DNA of 64,000 nucleotides from Streptomyces sp. NBC_00154. Its GTDB lineage: Bacteria > Actinomycetota > Actinomycetes > Streptomycetales > Streptomycetaceae. A program made the position numbers and the translations under genes. The stretch's first letter is position 1. The number at the start of each line of letters is the position of its first letter. Shown here piece by piece: positions 28,357-38,191 of this stretch. Under the pieces are notes generated by a model. The model saw only the letters and a list, made by a program, of their open reading frames with translations, was not told the origin of the DNA and ran no database searches. The stretch lies in contig NZ_JAPEMI010000001.1 in NCBI RefSeq assembly GCF_026342835.1, forward strand, positions 2,424,501 to 2,488,500, read 5' to 3'.

Positions 28357-29039
28357 CCCCGGCCCACCCGGGTCTCACGCTCCCCGAGGAACTGCTGCTG
28401 CTCGCACTGGACCCGCAGCGGGGCAAGCCGTACTGCCGTAATCGCTTCCTGGAGTACGGGATGGCGGGCGCGGTCCTCGCGGAGCTGGAGCTCCAGGGCC
28501 GGATCACCGAGCAGCTCGGCCGGATACGGGTGATCAACCCGCTGACTCCCCAGGACCCGCTCCTCGCGCAGGTCCTGGGGAGTCTGCCGGCCCCGCACAA
28601 GGGCAGGTTCACGGGCGGCGTCAGCGCGAAGCGGTGGATCCGGCGGACCGGCCGGCAGGTCGAGGAGCTGTGCCTGGACCACCTGGTCGACCGCGCGGTC
28701 CTGCGCAGGGAGACCCGCCGCTTCCTCGGCCTGCTGCCGTACCACCGCCACCCGGCGGCATCCCCGGACCTGCCGGCCACGGTCCGGGAGCGCTTCACGG
28801 CCGCCCGGACGGCCGGCTTCCCGGACCCGCGCAGCCGCACACTGGCCGCGCTGGTATCGGCGATCGGCCTGTCGAGCGCGCTGGCGCAGGGCGGCTGGAG
28901 GGCCCGTTCGGCGATGCGCGACCTCGTACGCCAGGAGTGGACCGCGCACGCGGTGCACCAAAACGTCCGTCAGGACAAGGCGAACCGGAGCGGCGGGAGC
29001 GCGGGCGGCAGCGGAGGAAGCAGCGGCGACGGAGACTGA
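28353..29039 (+). CDS. GPP34 (Golgi phosphoprotein 3-like) family protein
   Basis: Protein of 228 residues. The start LTLPEELLLLALDPQRGK and then LEYGMAGAVLAELELQGRI is the signature of the GOLPH3/GPP34 fold, which in eukaryotes binds phosphatidylinositol 4-phosphate. The actinobacterial members are common in Streptomyces, and their role is poorly known. The helical middle contains ETRRFLGLLPYHR. The C-terminus is a Gly/Ser-rich tail. The ATG at 28353 overlaps the fahA stop, so the two are co-transcribed and probably co-translated. Confidence 0.88.
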   Translation: MTPAHPGLTLPEELLLLALDPQRGKPYCRNRFLEYGMAGAVLAELELQGRITEQLGRIRVINPLTPQDPLLAQVLGSLPAPHKGRFTGGVSAKRWIRRTGRQVEELCLDHLVDRAVLRRETRRFLGLLPYHRHPAASPDLPATVRERFTAARTAGFPDPRSRTLAALVSAIGLSSALAQGGWRARSAMRDLVRQEWTAHAVHQNVRQDKANRSGGSAGGSGGSSGDGD

Positions 29040-29116
29040 GCGGCGGCGGGGGCTGACCGCGGCGTGAGGCGATCAGCCGCAGTCGGGGCCCGATCCGGTT
29101 TCCGGCGCGCACGCCC

Positions 29117-29138
29117 CGGACAGCCGCGGGGCTGTCCG
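29117..29138. terminator. Hairpin between convergent GPP34 and recQ genes
   Basis: CGGACAGCC-GCGG-GGCTGTCCG, a perfect 9-bp stem between two convergent genes; likely a bidirectional terminator. Confidence 0.5.
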
Positions 29139-29157
29139 CCCCCGCCCGGCCGCGGGC

Positions 29158-31170
29158 TCACTCGTACTCGGGCGGCTCCTCGTCCCAGCCGAACTCAGTG
29201 TCCGCATCCGGGACCGCGGGTGCGACCGGGCGCGGAGCCGCCGGCTGACGCGTTGCCTCCACCGGATGCGCGGCCGGTTCCCCGTCGCCCGGCTCGGGCG
29301 CCCCGGCCTCCCCGAACGACGCGAGCACCTCCAGCACCCCCTCGCCGTACGTCGCCAGCTTCTTCTCGCCGAGGCCGCTGATCGTGCCCAGCTCGGTCAG
29401 GGAGCCGGGGCGCAGGGAAGCGATCTCCCGCAGCGTCGCGTCGTGGAAGATGACGTACGCCGGGACGCCCTGCTCCTTCGCCCGGGAGCCGCGCCATGCG
29501 CGCAGCGCCTCGAAGACCGGTACGGCCTCCGGGGTCAGCTCGGCGACGGCCGCCGCCGCCTTCGGGCTCCGTTCGCCCTTCGAGGAGCGCGACGCGGGCT
29601 TCGGCGCCTCCTTGCGCAGCCGTACCTCCCGCTCCCGGCCGAGCACCGAAGCGCTCTGCTCGGTGAGCACCAGCGTGCCGTACTCGCCCTCGACCTCCAG
29701 CAGGCCCTGGGCCAGCAACTGCCGCACCACGCCCCGCCATTCCGCCTCGGACAGCTCCTCGCCGATCCCGAACACCGACAGCTGGTCGTGATCGAACTGG
29801 ATGACCTTCGCGGTCTTGCGGCCCAGCAGGATGTCGATGATCTGGCCGGCGCCGAACTTCTGGCCGCGCTCCCGCTTCAGCCGCACCACGGTGGACAGCA
29901 GCTTCTGCGCGGCCACCGTGCCGTCCCAGGTCTCGGGCGGGGTGAGGCACGTGTCGCAGTTGCCGCAGGCCGCCTTCTGCGGCTCCTGGCCGAAGTACGT
30001 CAGCAGCCGGGCGCGGCGGCAGTCGGCGGTCTCGCACAGGGCGAGCATCGCGTCGAGGTGGGCGCCCGCGCGGCGGCGGAACGCCTCGTCGCCCTCGCCG
30101 CCCTGGATCAGCTTGCGCTGCTGCACGACGTCCTGGAGGCCGTAGGCCATCCAGGCCGTGGACGGCAGCCCGTCGCGGCCCGCGCGGCCGGTCTCCTGGT
30201 AGTAGCCCTCGACGGACTTCGGCAGGTCGAGGTGGGCGACGAACCGTACGTCCGGCTTGTCGATGCCCATACCGAACGCGATCGTCGCCACGACGACCAG
30301 TCCGTCCTCGCGCAGGAACCGCGCCTGGTGGCGCGCCCGCGTCCCGGCGTCCAGACCCGCGTGGTACGGGACGGCCTCGATGCCGTTGCGACAGAGGAAC
30401 TCGGCTGTCTTCTCCGTCGAGTTGCGCGACAGGCAGTAGACGATGCCGACATCCCCGGCGTGCTCCTCCTTCAGGAAGGACAGCAGCTGCTTCTTCGGGT
30501 CGGACTTCGACACGATCCGGTACTGGATGTTGGGCCGGTCGAAGCTGGCGACGAAATGCTTCGCGTCGGGCATGCCGAGGCGCTGGGTGATCTCCTGGTG
30601 CGTGGCGTTCGTCGCCGTCGCCGTCAGGGCGATCCGCGGTACGTCGGGCCAGCGCTCGCCGAGCACGGACAGGGCCAGATAGTCCGGCCGGAAGTCGTGG
30701 CCCCACTGGGCGACGCAGTGCGCCTCGTCGATGGCGAAGACGGAGATCTTGCCCCGCCCCAGCAGATTGAGGGTGGAGTCCAGGCGCAGCCGCTCCGGTG
30801 CCAGATAGAGCACGTCGAGCTCACCGGCGAGAAATGCGGCCTCCATCACACGGCGCTCGTCGAAGTCCTGCGTGGAGTTGACGAACCCGGCGCGCACGCC
30901 GAGCGCCCGCAGCGCGTCCACCTGGTCCTGCATGAGGGCGATCAGCGGGGAGATCACAATGCCCGTACCGGGTCTCACCAGGGCCGGGATCTGGTAGCAG
31001 AGGGACTTTCCGGCGCCGGTCGGCATCAGGACGACGGCGTCACCACCCGCCACCACATGGTCGACGACCGCTTCCTGCTCGCCGCGGAACGCCTCGTAGC
31101 CGAACACCCGATGCAGCGTCCGCAATGCGTCGCTCTCGGTCACACCCATGGTCACGCCCGTCCCGCTCAT
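29158..31170 (-). CDS. recQ: ATP-dependent DNA helicase RecQ
   Basis: 3'-5' DNA helicase of 670 residues that acts in recombination repair. In order: Walker A MPTGAGKSLCYQ, DEAH box AIDEAHCVAQWGHDFRPDY, motif III ALTATAT, motif VI-like QETGRAGRDG, the RQC zinc site (CETADCRRARL with CGNCDTC), and a C-terminal HRDC domain (EALRAWRGSRAKEQGVPAYV). The ATG at 31170 has GGGGGAC seven bases before it; the frame extends to 31221 without a site. It lies between the GPP34 gene and the end of the nuo operon. Confidence 0.94.
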   Translation of the reverse strand: MSGTGVTMGVTESDALRTLHRVFGYEAFRGEQEAVVDHVVAGGDAVVLMPTGAGKSLCYQIPALVRPGTGIVISPLIALMQDQVDALRALGVRAGFVNSTQDFDERRVMEAAFLAGELDVLYLAPERLRLDSTLNLLGRGKISVFAIDEAHCVAQWGHDFRPDYLALSVLGERWPDVPRIALTATATNATHQEITQRLGMPDAKHFVASFDRPNIQYRIVSKSDPKKQLLSFLKEEHAGDVGIVYCLSRNSTEKTAEFLCRNGIEAVPYHAGLDAGTRARHQARFLREDGLVVVATIAFGMGIDKPDVRFVAHLDLPKSVEGYYQETGRAGRDGLPSTAWMAYGLQDVVQQRKLIQGGEGDEAFRRRAGAHLDAMLALCETADCRRARLLTYFGQEPQKAACGNCDTCLTPPETWDGTVAAQKLLSTVVRLKRERGQKFGAGQIIDILLGRKTAKVIQFDHDQLSVFGIGEELSEAEWRGVVRQLLAQGLLEVEGEYGTLVLTEQSASVLGREREVRLRKEAPKPASRSSKGERSPKAAAAVAELTPEAVPVFEALRAWRGSRAKEQGVPAYVIFHDATLREIASLRPGSLTELGTISGLGEKKLATYGEGVLEVLASFGEAGAPEPGDGEPAAHPVEATRQPAAPRPVAPAVPDADTEFGWDEEPPEYE

Positions 31171-31240
31171 CGCTCTGTCCCCCGGGGTCTGCCCTGTTCT
31201 GTCCGGCACCGTCCCTGCCACGATAAGCGCCGCCTACGAC

Positions 31241-31280
31241 AACGCCGGACGGGCTTGACTTCTGGGGCCCGTCCGGCGTT
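31241..31280 (-). terminator. Terminator of the nuoA-N operon
   Basis: AACGCCGGACGGGC pairs perfectly with GCCCGTCCGGCGTT (14 bp) around a 12-base loop, 18 bases beyond the nuoN stop codon on the minus strand. In the plus direction it would not follow a gene. Confidence 0.8.
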
Positions 31281-31297
31281 TGCGTGGTCTCTGCGCG

Positions 31298-32962
31298 TTA
31301 CCGCACGAACACTCCCGCCTGGCTCGCCAGGTCGAGGAAGTACTGCGGGGCCAGGCCCAGCACCAGCGTGACCGCGACGCCGACCGCGATCGTCGTCATC
31401 GTCAGCGGCGACGGGACGGCGACCGTCGGGCCGTCCGCCTTCGGCTCGCTGAAGAACATCAGCACGATGACCCGGATGTAGAAGAACGCGGCGATCGCGG
31501 ACGAGATCACACCGACCACGACCAGACCGCCCGCCCCGCCCTCCGCCGCCGCCTTGAAGACCGCGAACTTTCCGGCGAAGCCCGAGGTCAGCGGGATACC
31601 GGCGAAGGCCAGCAGATACACCGCGAAGACCGCGGCGACCAGCGGCGAGCGCCGGCCGAGCCCGGCCCACTTCGACAGGTGCGTCGCCTCGCCTCCCGCG
31701 TCGCGCACCAGGGTGACGACGGCGAACGCGCCGACCGTCACGAAGGAGTACGCGCCCAGGTAGAAGAGCACCGAGGAGATGCCGCTGGGGGTCGTCGCGA
31801 TGACACCGGCGAGGATGAAGCCGGCGTGCGCGATGGACGAGTAGGCCAGCAGTCGCTTGATGTCGGTCTGGGTGATGGCGACGATCGCACCGCCCAGCAT
31901 CGTGACGATCGCGACGGCCCACATGACCGGCCGCCAGTCCCAGCTGAGGCCCGGCAGCACCACGTACAGCAGGCGCAGCAGAGCACCGAACGCGGCGACC
32001 TTCGTGGCCGCGGCCATGAAGCCGGTGACCGGGGTCGGGGCGCCCTGGTAGACGTCCGGGGTCCACATGTGGAACGGGACGGCACCGACCTTGAAGAGCA
32101 GCCCGGTCAGGATCATCGCGCCGCCGATCAGCAGCAGCGCGTCGTTGCCCATGGTGTCGGCGAGCGCCGGGTCGATCTGGGTGACGGATCCGTCGACCAC
32201 ATCGGCGACGGCCGCGTACGAGACGGAGCCCGCGTACCCGTACAGCAGGGCGATCCCGAAGAGCAGGAACGCCGACGAGAAGGCGCCGAGCAGGAAGTAC
32301 TTCACCGCGGCCTCCTGCGACATCAGACGCTTGCGGCGGGCGACGGCGCACAGGAGGTAGAGCGGGAGGGAGAAGACCTCCAGGGCCACGAAGAGCGTCA
32401 GCAGGTCGTTGGCCGCCGGGAAGACCAGCATGCCGGCCACCGAGAAGAGGAGCAGCGGGAAGACCTCGGTGGTGGTGAAGCCTGCCTTGACCGCGGCCTG
32501 CTCGCTCTCGCTGCCGGGGACGGACGCGGCCTGTGCGGCGAACGAGTCGACGCGGTTGCCGTGCGCCACGGGGTCGAGCCGGCGCTCGGCGAACGTGAAG
32601 ACGGCGACCAGCGATGTCAGCAGGATGGTGCCCTGCAGGAACAGGGCGGGTCCGTCGACGGCGATGGCACCCATCGCGGCGATGTGTGCCTTCGTCGTGC
32701 CGTACCCCCCGGCCGCGAGGCCGACGACCGCGGCGAACGCGGCGGCGAGGGCGACGACGGTCAGGAAGATCTGCGTGTAGTAGCGGGCCCGGCGCGGCAC
32801 GAAGGCCTCGACGAGTACGCCGACGACGGCGACACCGATCACAATGAGGACCGGGGTCAGCTGGGCGTACTCGATGACCGGTGCGTTGAACTTCTCTTTC
32901 GGGGCGGCCGATGTCACCCCGCCCGCCATTGTCCACAGGCTGTGGACAGCTGTTGCGCTCAC
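31298..32962 (-). CDS. nuoN: NADH-quinone oxidoreductase subunit N
   Basis: Proton-pumping membrane subunit (554 residues, about 14 helices) of the antiporter-like family. Recognisable segments are KVAAFGALLRLLY, the Lys in AAATKVAAFG, and QTDIKRLLAYSSIAHAGFIL in the discontinuous helix. It is the last gene of the operon and overlaps nuoM by 4 bp (ATGA). Its first codons contain a pair of inverted DnaA-box-like 9-mers. Confidence 0.95.
   Translation of the reverse strand: MSATAVHSLWTMAGGVTSAAPKEKFNAPVIEYAQLTPVLIVIGVAVVGVLVEAFVPRRARYYTQIFLTVVALAAAFAAVVGLAAGGYGTTKAHIAAMGAIAVDGPALFLQGTILLTSLVAVFTFAERRLDPVAHGNRVDSFAAQAASVPGSESEQAAVKAGFTTTEVFPLLLFSVAGMLVFPAANDLLTLFVALEVFSLPLYLLCAVARRKRLMSQEAAVKYFLLGAFSSAFLLFGIALLYGYAGSVSYAAVADVVDGSVTQIDPALADTMGNDALLLIGGAMILTGLLFKVGAVPFHMWTPDVYQGAPTPVTGFMAAATKVAAFGALLRLLYVVLPGLSWDWRPVMWAVAIVTMLGGAIVAITQTDIKRLLAYSSIAHAGFILAGVIATTPSGISSVLFYLGAYSFVTVGAFAVVTLVRDAGGEATHLSKWAGLGRRSPLVAAVFAVYLLAFAGIPLTSGFAGKFAVFKAAAEGGAGGLVVVGVISSAIAAFFYIRVIVLMFFSEPKADGPTVAVPSPLTMTTIAVGVAVTLVLGLAPQYFLDLASQAGVFVR
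32929..32949. other. Inverted pair of DnaA-box-like 9-mers in the 5' end of nuoN
   Basis: TTGTCCACA (exact Streptomyces DnaA-box consensus) - GGC - TGTGGACAG (inverted, one mismatch). The pair lies within codons 5-11 of nuoN. Binding by DnaA is inferred only from the sequence match. Confidence 0.45.
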
Positions 32963-34530
32963 TTGGCGGCCTCCACCTCAGGCTGGGGGTCCTTCTTCTG
33001 GACGTCCGACATGGTGTGCTGCACCGCCGGGTTGACGATCTCCGTCAGCGGCTTCGGATAGACACCCAGGAAGATCAGCAGCGCGATCAGCGGGAGGACC
33101 ACCACCAGCTCCCGGGCCTTGAGGTCGGCCATGCCCTGGACCCCGGCCTTCACCGGGCCCGTCATCGTCCGCTGGTAGAGGACGAGGACGTAGAGCGCGG
33201 CGAGCACGATGCCGGTGGTGGCGACGATGCCGGCTGCCGGGTAGGCACTGAACGTGCCGACCAGGACCAGGAATTCGCTGACGAACGGGGAGAGCCCGGG
33301 CAGCGACAGGGTGGCGAGTCCGCCGATCAGGAAGGTGCCGGCCAGGACCGGCGCCACCTTCTGCACTCCGCCGTAGTCGGCGATGAGCCGCGAACCGCGC
33401 CGGGTGATCAGGAAGCCGGCCACCAGCATCAGCGCGGCCGTCGAGATGCCGTGGTTGACCATGTAGAGCGTGGCGCCCGACTGCCCCTGGCTGGTCATCG
33501 CGAAGATACCCAGGATGATGAAGCCGAAGTGCGAGATCGACGCGTAGGCGATCAGCCGCTTGATGTCGCGCTGGCCGACGGCGAGCAGCGCCCCGTACAC
33601 GATGCTGATCAGCGCCAGGACCAGGATCACCGGCGTCGCCCATTTACTGGCCTCCGGGAACAGCTGGAGGCAGAAGCGGAGCATCGCGAACGTGCCGACC
33701 TTGTCGACGACCGCGGTGATCAGGACGGCGACCGGTGAGGTCGCCTCTCCCATGGCGTTGGGCAGCCAGGTGTGCAGCGGCCAGAGCGGGGCCTTCACCG
33801 CGAAGGCGAAGAAGAACCCGAGGAACAGCCAGCGTTCGGTGCTGGTCGCCATGGAGAGCGAGCCGTTGGCGCGGGCCTCGGCGATCTCGGAGAGCGAGAA
33901 GGTGCCCGCGACGACATACAGGCCGATGACGGCGGCCAGCATGATGAGCCCGCCGACCAGGTTGTAGAGCAGGAACTTCACGGCTGCGTAGGAGCGTTGC
34001 GCCGCGGCGTTCTCGTCGCTGCCGGCGTGGGCCCGGTCCCCGAAGCCGCCGATGAGGAAGTACATCGGGATGAGCATGGCTTCGAAGAGGATGTAGAAGA
34101 GGAAGACGTCGGTGGCCTCGAAGGAGAGGATCACCATCGCTTCGACCATCAGGATCAGGGCGAAGAAGCCCTGGGTGGGGCGCCAGCGCGAGGACTTCGT
34201 CTCCAGGGGGTCGGCGTCGTGCCAGCCGGCCAGGATGACGAACGGGATCAGCAGGGCGGTGAGCGCCATGAGCGCCACCCCGATGCCGTCCACCCCGAGT
34301 TCGTACCGGACGCCGAAGTCCTTGATCCAGGCGTGTGATTCGGTGAGCTGATAGCGGGCGCCGCCGGGCTCGAAGCGGGCGAGCGCGACGCCCGCCAGCA
34401 CGAGCGTGGCCAGCGAGAAGAGCAGCGCCAGCCATTTGGCGGCGGTGCGCCGGGCGGCCGGGACGGCTGCGGTGGCGATCGCGCCGATCGCCGGGAGCGC
34501 CGCCGTCGCTGTCAGGAGGGGAAAGGACAT
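32959..34530 (-). CDS. nuoM: NADH-quinone oxidoreductase subunit M
   Basis: Antiporter-like proton-pumping subunit, 523 residues and about 14 helices. Family features: the Glu in LIPFVILAGW...FLFYILFEAMLIPMYFLIG, the Lys in AFAVKAPLWPLHTWLPNA, and GQRDIKRLIAYASISHFGFI. It starts 4 bp after the nuoL stop and overlaps nuoN. The length is normal. Confidence 0.96.
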   Translation of the reverse strand: MSFPLLTATAALPAIGAIATAAVPAARRTAAKWLALLFSLATLVLAGVALARFEPGGARYQLTESHAWIKDFGVRYELGVDGIGVALMALTALLIPFVILAGWHDADPLETKSSRWRPTQGFFALILMVEAMVILSFEATDVFLFYILFEAMLIPMYFLIGGFGDRAHAGSDENAAAQRSYAAVKFLLYNLVGGLIMLAAVIGLYVVAGTFSLSEIAEARANGSLSMATSTERWLFLGFFFAFAVKAPLWPLHTWLPNAMGEATSPVAVLITAVVDKVGTFAMLRFCLQLFPEASKWATPVILVLALISIVYGALLAVGQRDIKRLIAYASISHFGFIILGIFAMTSQGQSGATLYMVNHGISTAALMLVAGFLITRRGSRLIADYGGVQKVAPVLAGTFLIGGLATLSLPGLSPFVSEFLVLVGTFSAYPAAGIVATTGIVLAALYVLVLYQRTMTGPVKAGVQGMADLKARELVVVLPLIALLIFLGVYPKPLTEIVNPAVQHTMSDVQKKDPQPEVEAAK

Positions 34531-34534
34531 GTGA

Positions 34535-36430
34535 TCAGACCGCCCTCATCAGCAGGGTTGCGGCGATGACGACCGCCGTACCGCCGAACATCGAGACCGC
34601 GTAGGAGCGGGCGTAGCCGTTCTGCAGCTTGCGCAGCCGGCCGGAGAGCCCGCCCATCGACGCGGCCGTACCGTTGACGACGCCGTCGACCAGGGTGTGG
34701 TCGACGTACACCAGGGAGCGGGTCAGGTGCTCGCCGCCGCGGACCAGGACCACGTGGTTGAAGTCGTCCTGCAGGAGGTCGCGGCGGGCGGCCCGGGTGA
34801 GCAGCGAGCCGCGCGGGGCGACGACCGGTACCGGCCGGCGGCCGTACATCGTCCAGGCGATGGCGACGCCGATGACGAGCACCACCATGGTGGCGCCGGT
34901 GACGGTCGCGGCACCGACCGGCGATTCTCCATGGCTGTGGCCGGTGACCGGCTCCAGCCAGTTCAGGAAGCGGTCGCCGATGGAGAAGAAGCCTCCGGCG
35001 AAGACCGAACCGAACGCCAGGACGATCATGGGGATCGTCATCGACTTCGGGGACTCGTGCGGATGCGGCTCATGACCTTCCGCATCGGGCTGCCACCGCT
35101 TCTCGCCGAAGAACGTCAGCAGCATCACGCGCGTCATGTAGAACGCGGTGATCGCGGCGCCCAGCAGCGCGACACCGCCGAGGATCCAGCCCTCGGTGCC
35201 GCCCTTGGCGAACGCCGCCTCGATGATCTTGTCTTTGGAGAAGAAGCCGGACAGGCCGGGGAAACCGATGATCGCCAGATAGCCGAGGCCGAAGGTGATG
35301 AAGGTGACCGGCATGTACGTGCGCAGGCCGCCGAACTTCCGCATGTCGACCTCGTCGTTCATGCCGTGCATGACCGAACCGGCGCCGAGGAAGAGCCCGG
35401 CCTTGAAGAAGCCGTGCGTCACCAGGTGCATGATCGCGAAGACGTAGCCGATCGGGCCGAGCCCGGCGGCCAGGATCATGTAGCCGATCTGCGACATCGT
35501 CGACCCGGCGAGGGCCTTCTTGATGTCGTCCTTCGCGCAACCGACGATCGCACCGAAGAGCAGCGTGACCGCACCGACGACCACGACGACCAGTTGTGCG
35601 TCCGGCGCGGCGTTGAAGATCGTGCCGGAGCGGACGATCAGGTAGACGCCCGCGGTCACCATGGTGGCGGCGTGGATGAGGGCGGAGACCGGGGTCGGGC
35701 CCTCCATCGCGTCACCGAGCCAGGACTGCAGCGGCACCTGGGCCGACTTGCCGCAGGCGGCGAGCAGCAGCATCAGGCCGATCGCCGTCAGCTTGCCCTC
35801 GCTCGTCTCCCCGGTCGATGCCAGGACGGGTCCGAAGGCGAACGTGCCGAACGTGGTGAACATCAGCATGATCGCGATCGACAGGCCCATGTCGCCGACC
35901 CGGTTGACCAGGAACGCCTTCTTGGCGGCGGTGGCCGCACTGGGCTTGTGCTGCCAGAAGCCGATCAGCAGGTACGACGCCAGACCGACGCCCTCCCACC
36001 CGACGTACAGCAGCAGGTAGTTGTCGGCGAGGACCAGCAGGAGCATCGCCGCGAGGAACAGGTTCAGATAGCCGAAGAACCGGCGCCGGCGCTCGTCGTG
36101 CTCCATGTAGCCGATCGAGTAGATGTGGATCAGGGTGCCCACACCGGTGATCAGCAGCACGAACGTCATCGACAACTGGTCGAGCTGGAAGGCCACATCG
36201 GCCTGGAAGCCCTCGACCGGGATCCAGCTGAACAGGTACTGGTGCAGCGCCCGGTGCTCGGCGCCCTTCCCCAGCATGTCGACGAAGAGAACCGCACCGA
36301 TGACGAATGAAACGGCGGCGAGCAGCGTGCCGATCCAGTGTCCGGAGCGGTCCAGCCGACGGCCTCCGCAGAGCAGGACGGCCGCTCCGAGCAGGGGCGC
36401 CGCGACGAGCAGCGCAATGAGGTTGTCCAC
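34535..36430 (-). CDS. nuoL: NADH-quinone oxidoreductase subunit L
   Basis: Largest proton-pumping membrane subunit, 631 residues with about 16 helices including the long lateral helix near the C-terminus. Motifs include [57 protein letters not shown] and [16 protein letters not shown]. The ATG at 36430 comes 14 bases after nuoK. Confidence 0.96.
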   Translation of the reverse strand: MDNLIALLVAAPLLGAAVLLCGGRRLDRSGHWIGTLLAAVSFVIGAVLFVDMLGKGAEHRALHQYLFSWIPVEGFQADVAFQLDQLSMTFVLLITGVGTLIHIYSIGYMEHDERRRRFFGYLNLFLAAMLLLVLADNYLLLYVGWEGVGLASYLLIGFWQHKPSAATAAKKAFLVNRVGDMGLSIAIMLMFTTFGTFAFGPVLASTGETSEGKLTAIGLMLLLAACGKSAQVPLQSWLGDAMEGPTPVSALIHAATMVTAGVYLIVRSGTIFNAAPDAQLVVVVVGAVTLLFGAIVGCAKDDIKKALAGSTMSQIGYMILAAGLGPIGYVFAIMHLVTHGFFKAGLFLGAGSVMHGMNDEVDMRKFGGLRTYMPVTFITFGLGYLAIIGFPGLSGFFSKDKIIEAAFAKGGTEGWILGGVALLGAAITAFYMTRVMLLTFFGEKRWQPDAEGHEPHPHESPKSMTIPMIVLAFGSVFAGGFFSIGDRFLNWLEPVTGHSHGESPVGAATVTGATMVVLVIGVAIAWTMYGRRPVPVVAPRGSLLTRAARRDLLQDDFNHVVLVRGGEHLTRSLVYVDHTLVDGVVNGTAASMGGLSGRLRKLQNGYARSYAVSMFGGTAVVIAATLLMRAV

Positions 36431-36444
36431 GATTCAGCGTCCCC

Positions 36445-36744
36445 TTACAACTTCATCAGGCTGGCGTCGTCGACCGAGGCCGAGTGGCGGGAACGGAACA
36501 GCGACACGATGATCGCGAGCCCGACCACGACCTCGGCGGCGGCGACGACCATCGTGAAGAAGGCGATGATCTGGCCGTCGAGGTTGCCGTGCATCCGGGA
36601 GAAGGTGACGAACGCGAGGTTGCAGGCGTTGAGCATCAACTCGACGCACATGAACACCACGATCGCGTTCCGCCTGATCAGCACCCCGGACGCGCCGATG
36701 GTGAACAACAGAGCGGCGAGATAGAGGTAGTTGACCGGATTCAC
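36445..36744 (-). CDS. nuoK: NADH-quinone oxidoreductase subunit K
   Basis: Three-helix membrane subunit, 99 residues, with the conserved Glu residues in [16 protein letters not shown] and [15 protein letters not shown] that form part of the membrane-arm proton path. The GTG start at 36744 overlaps the nuoJ stop (GTGA). Normal length. Confidence 0.95.
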   Translation of the reverse strand: MNPVNYLYLAALLFTIGASGVLIRRNAIVVFMCVELMLNACNLAFVTFSRMHGNLDGQIIAFFTMVVAAAEVVVGLAIIVSLFRSRHSASVDDASLMKL

Positions 36745-37565
36745 TTGGCGACCCCCTCTTCTTCGTTGTCACGGCCGAGCCGCTCCTCGGAGCGCTGCTC
36801 CAGGGCCTTGAGCTGGGCGAGCGACTCCTTCGACACGTCGCGGACCTGGCCGCGCTTGCGCAGCGTCTGCATGACGGTGAGCTCGGACGGGGTGCCGTCC
36901 GGGAGCAGACCGGCGATGTCCACCGCGTTGTGCCGGGCGTAGACACCGGGGGCGGGCAGCGGCGGCAGGTGCTTGCCGCGTACGCGCTCCTCGGACATCT
37001 CCCGCTGGGTCTTGGCCCGTTCGGTGCGCTCGCGGTGGGTGAGCACCATCGCGCCGACTGTCGCCGTGATCAGCAGGGCGCCGGTGATCTCGAAGGCGAA
37101 GACGTACTTGGTGAAGATGAGGCTGGCCAGCCCCTCGACGTTCCCGCCGTGCGCGGCGTTGGCGGTGCCGAGTCCGTTGAAACTGTTCAGGGATGCGTGG
37201 GCGATGCCCGCGATCAGCAGCACACCGAAGCCGAGTCCGCACCCCGCGGCCAGCCAGCGCTGGCCCTTGAGTGTCTCCTTCAGCGAGTCCGCCGCCGTGA
37301 CACCGACGAGCATGACCACGAAGAGGAACAGCATCATGATCGCGCCCGTGTAGACGACGATCTGGACGACGCCGAGGAAGTACGCGCCGTTGGCGAGGTA
37401 GAAGACCGCCAGGACGATCATGGTCCCGGCGAGGCTCAGCGCACTGTGCACGGCCTTCTTCATCAGTACGGTCGACAGCGCGCCGACCACGGCGACCGTG
37501 CCGAGCAGCCAGAACTGGACGGCCTCCCCGGTCGATGTGAGGGAGGCTGCGGCGAGGCCGGTCAT
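36741..37565 (-). CDS. nuoJ: NADH-quinone oxidoreductase subunit J
   Basis: Five-helix membrane subunit, 274 residues. The N-terminal ~190 residues carry the family signatures [20 protein letters not shown] and [20 protein letters not shown]. The ~80-residue cytoplasmic C-terminal extension (charged, with [19 protein letters not shown] and a coiled Arg/Glu end) is longer than in E. coli but usual for actinobacteria. ATG 37565 overlaps nuoI as ATGA. Confidence 0.95.
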   Translation of the reverse strand: MTGLAAASLTSTGEAVQFWLLGTVAVVGALSTVLMKKAVHSALSLAGTMIVLAVFYLANGAYFLGVVQIVVYTGAIMMLFLFVVMLVGVTAADSLKETLKGQRWLAAGCGLGFGVLLIAGIAHASLNSFNGLGTANAAHGGNVEGLASLIFTKYVFAFEITGALLITATVGAMVLTHRERTERAKTQREMSEERVRGKHLPPLPAPGVYARHNAVDIAGLLPDGTPSELTVMQTLRKRGQVRDVSKESLAQLKALEQRSEERLGRDNEEEGVAK

Positions 37566-38191
37566 GCGTCCACCTCCTGGGCCGCGCCGTTGTTCTCGTT
37601 GTCGTCGTCGGACGGCTTCTCGCCCTTGGAGACCGCGACCTGACGCTCCGTACCGGGCGCGGCCTCCGTCACCAGGCCCCGGTAGTAGTCCTGCTCGTCC
37701 ATCCCCGGGTAGATCGCGTGCGGGGAGTCGACCATGCCTTCCTCCAGGCCCGCGAGCAGCTCGGCCTTGGTGTAGATGAGGCTCTCGCGGGTGGTGTTGG
37801 CGAGCTCGAACTCATTGGTCATCGTCAGCGCCCGGGTCGGGCAGGCCTCGATGCACAGTCCGCAGAGAATGCAGCGCGCGTAGTTGATCTGGTAGACGCG
37901 GCCGTAGCGCTCACCCGGGGAGTAGCGCTCATCGTCGGTGTTGTCCGCGCCCTCCACATAGATGGCGTCGGCCGGACAGGCCCAGGCGCACAGCTCGCAG
38001 CCGACGCACTTCTCCAGGCCGTCGGGGTGACGGTTGAGCTGATGCCGGCCGTGGAAGCGCGGCGCCGTCACCTTCTGCTGTTCCGGGTACTGCTCGGTCA
38101 GCCGCTTCTTGAACATGGCCTTGAAGGTCACGCCGAAGCCGGCCACAGGGTTCTGGAACTTCTCCCCCGAAGGTTCCGATGACTCAGGCAC
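37562..38191 (-). CDS. nuoI: NADH-quinone oxidoreductase subunit I
   Basis: Peripheral-arm ferredoxin-like subunit, 209 residues, binding two [4Fe-4S] clusters through [12 protein letters not shown] and [12 protein letters not shown]. The GTG at 38191 is chosen: AAAGGAGG lies six bases upstream and the start overlaps the nuoH stop. The in-frame extension to 38284 is nuoH sequence read out of frame. The C-terminal ~40 residues are acidic. Confidence 0.94.
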   Translation of the reverse strand: MPESSEPSGEKFQNPVAGFGVTFKAMFKKRLTEQYPEQQKVTAPRFHGRHQLNRHPDGLEKCVGCELCAWACPADAIYVEGADNTDDERYSPGERYGRVYQINYARCILCGLCIEACPTRALTMTNEFELANTTRESLIYTKAELLAGLEEGMVDSPHAIYPGMDEQDYYRGLVTEAAPGTERQVAVSKGEKPSDDDNENNGAAQEVDA

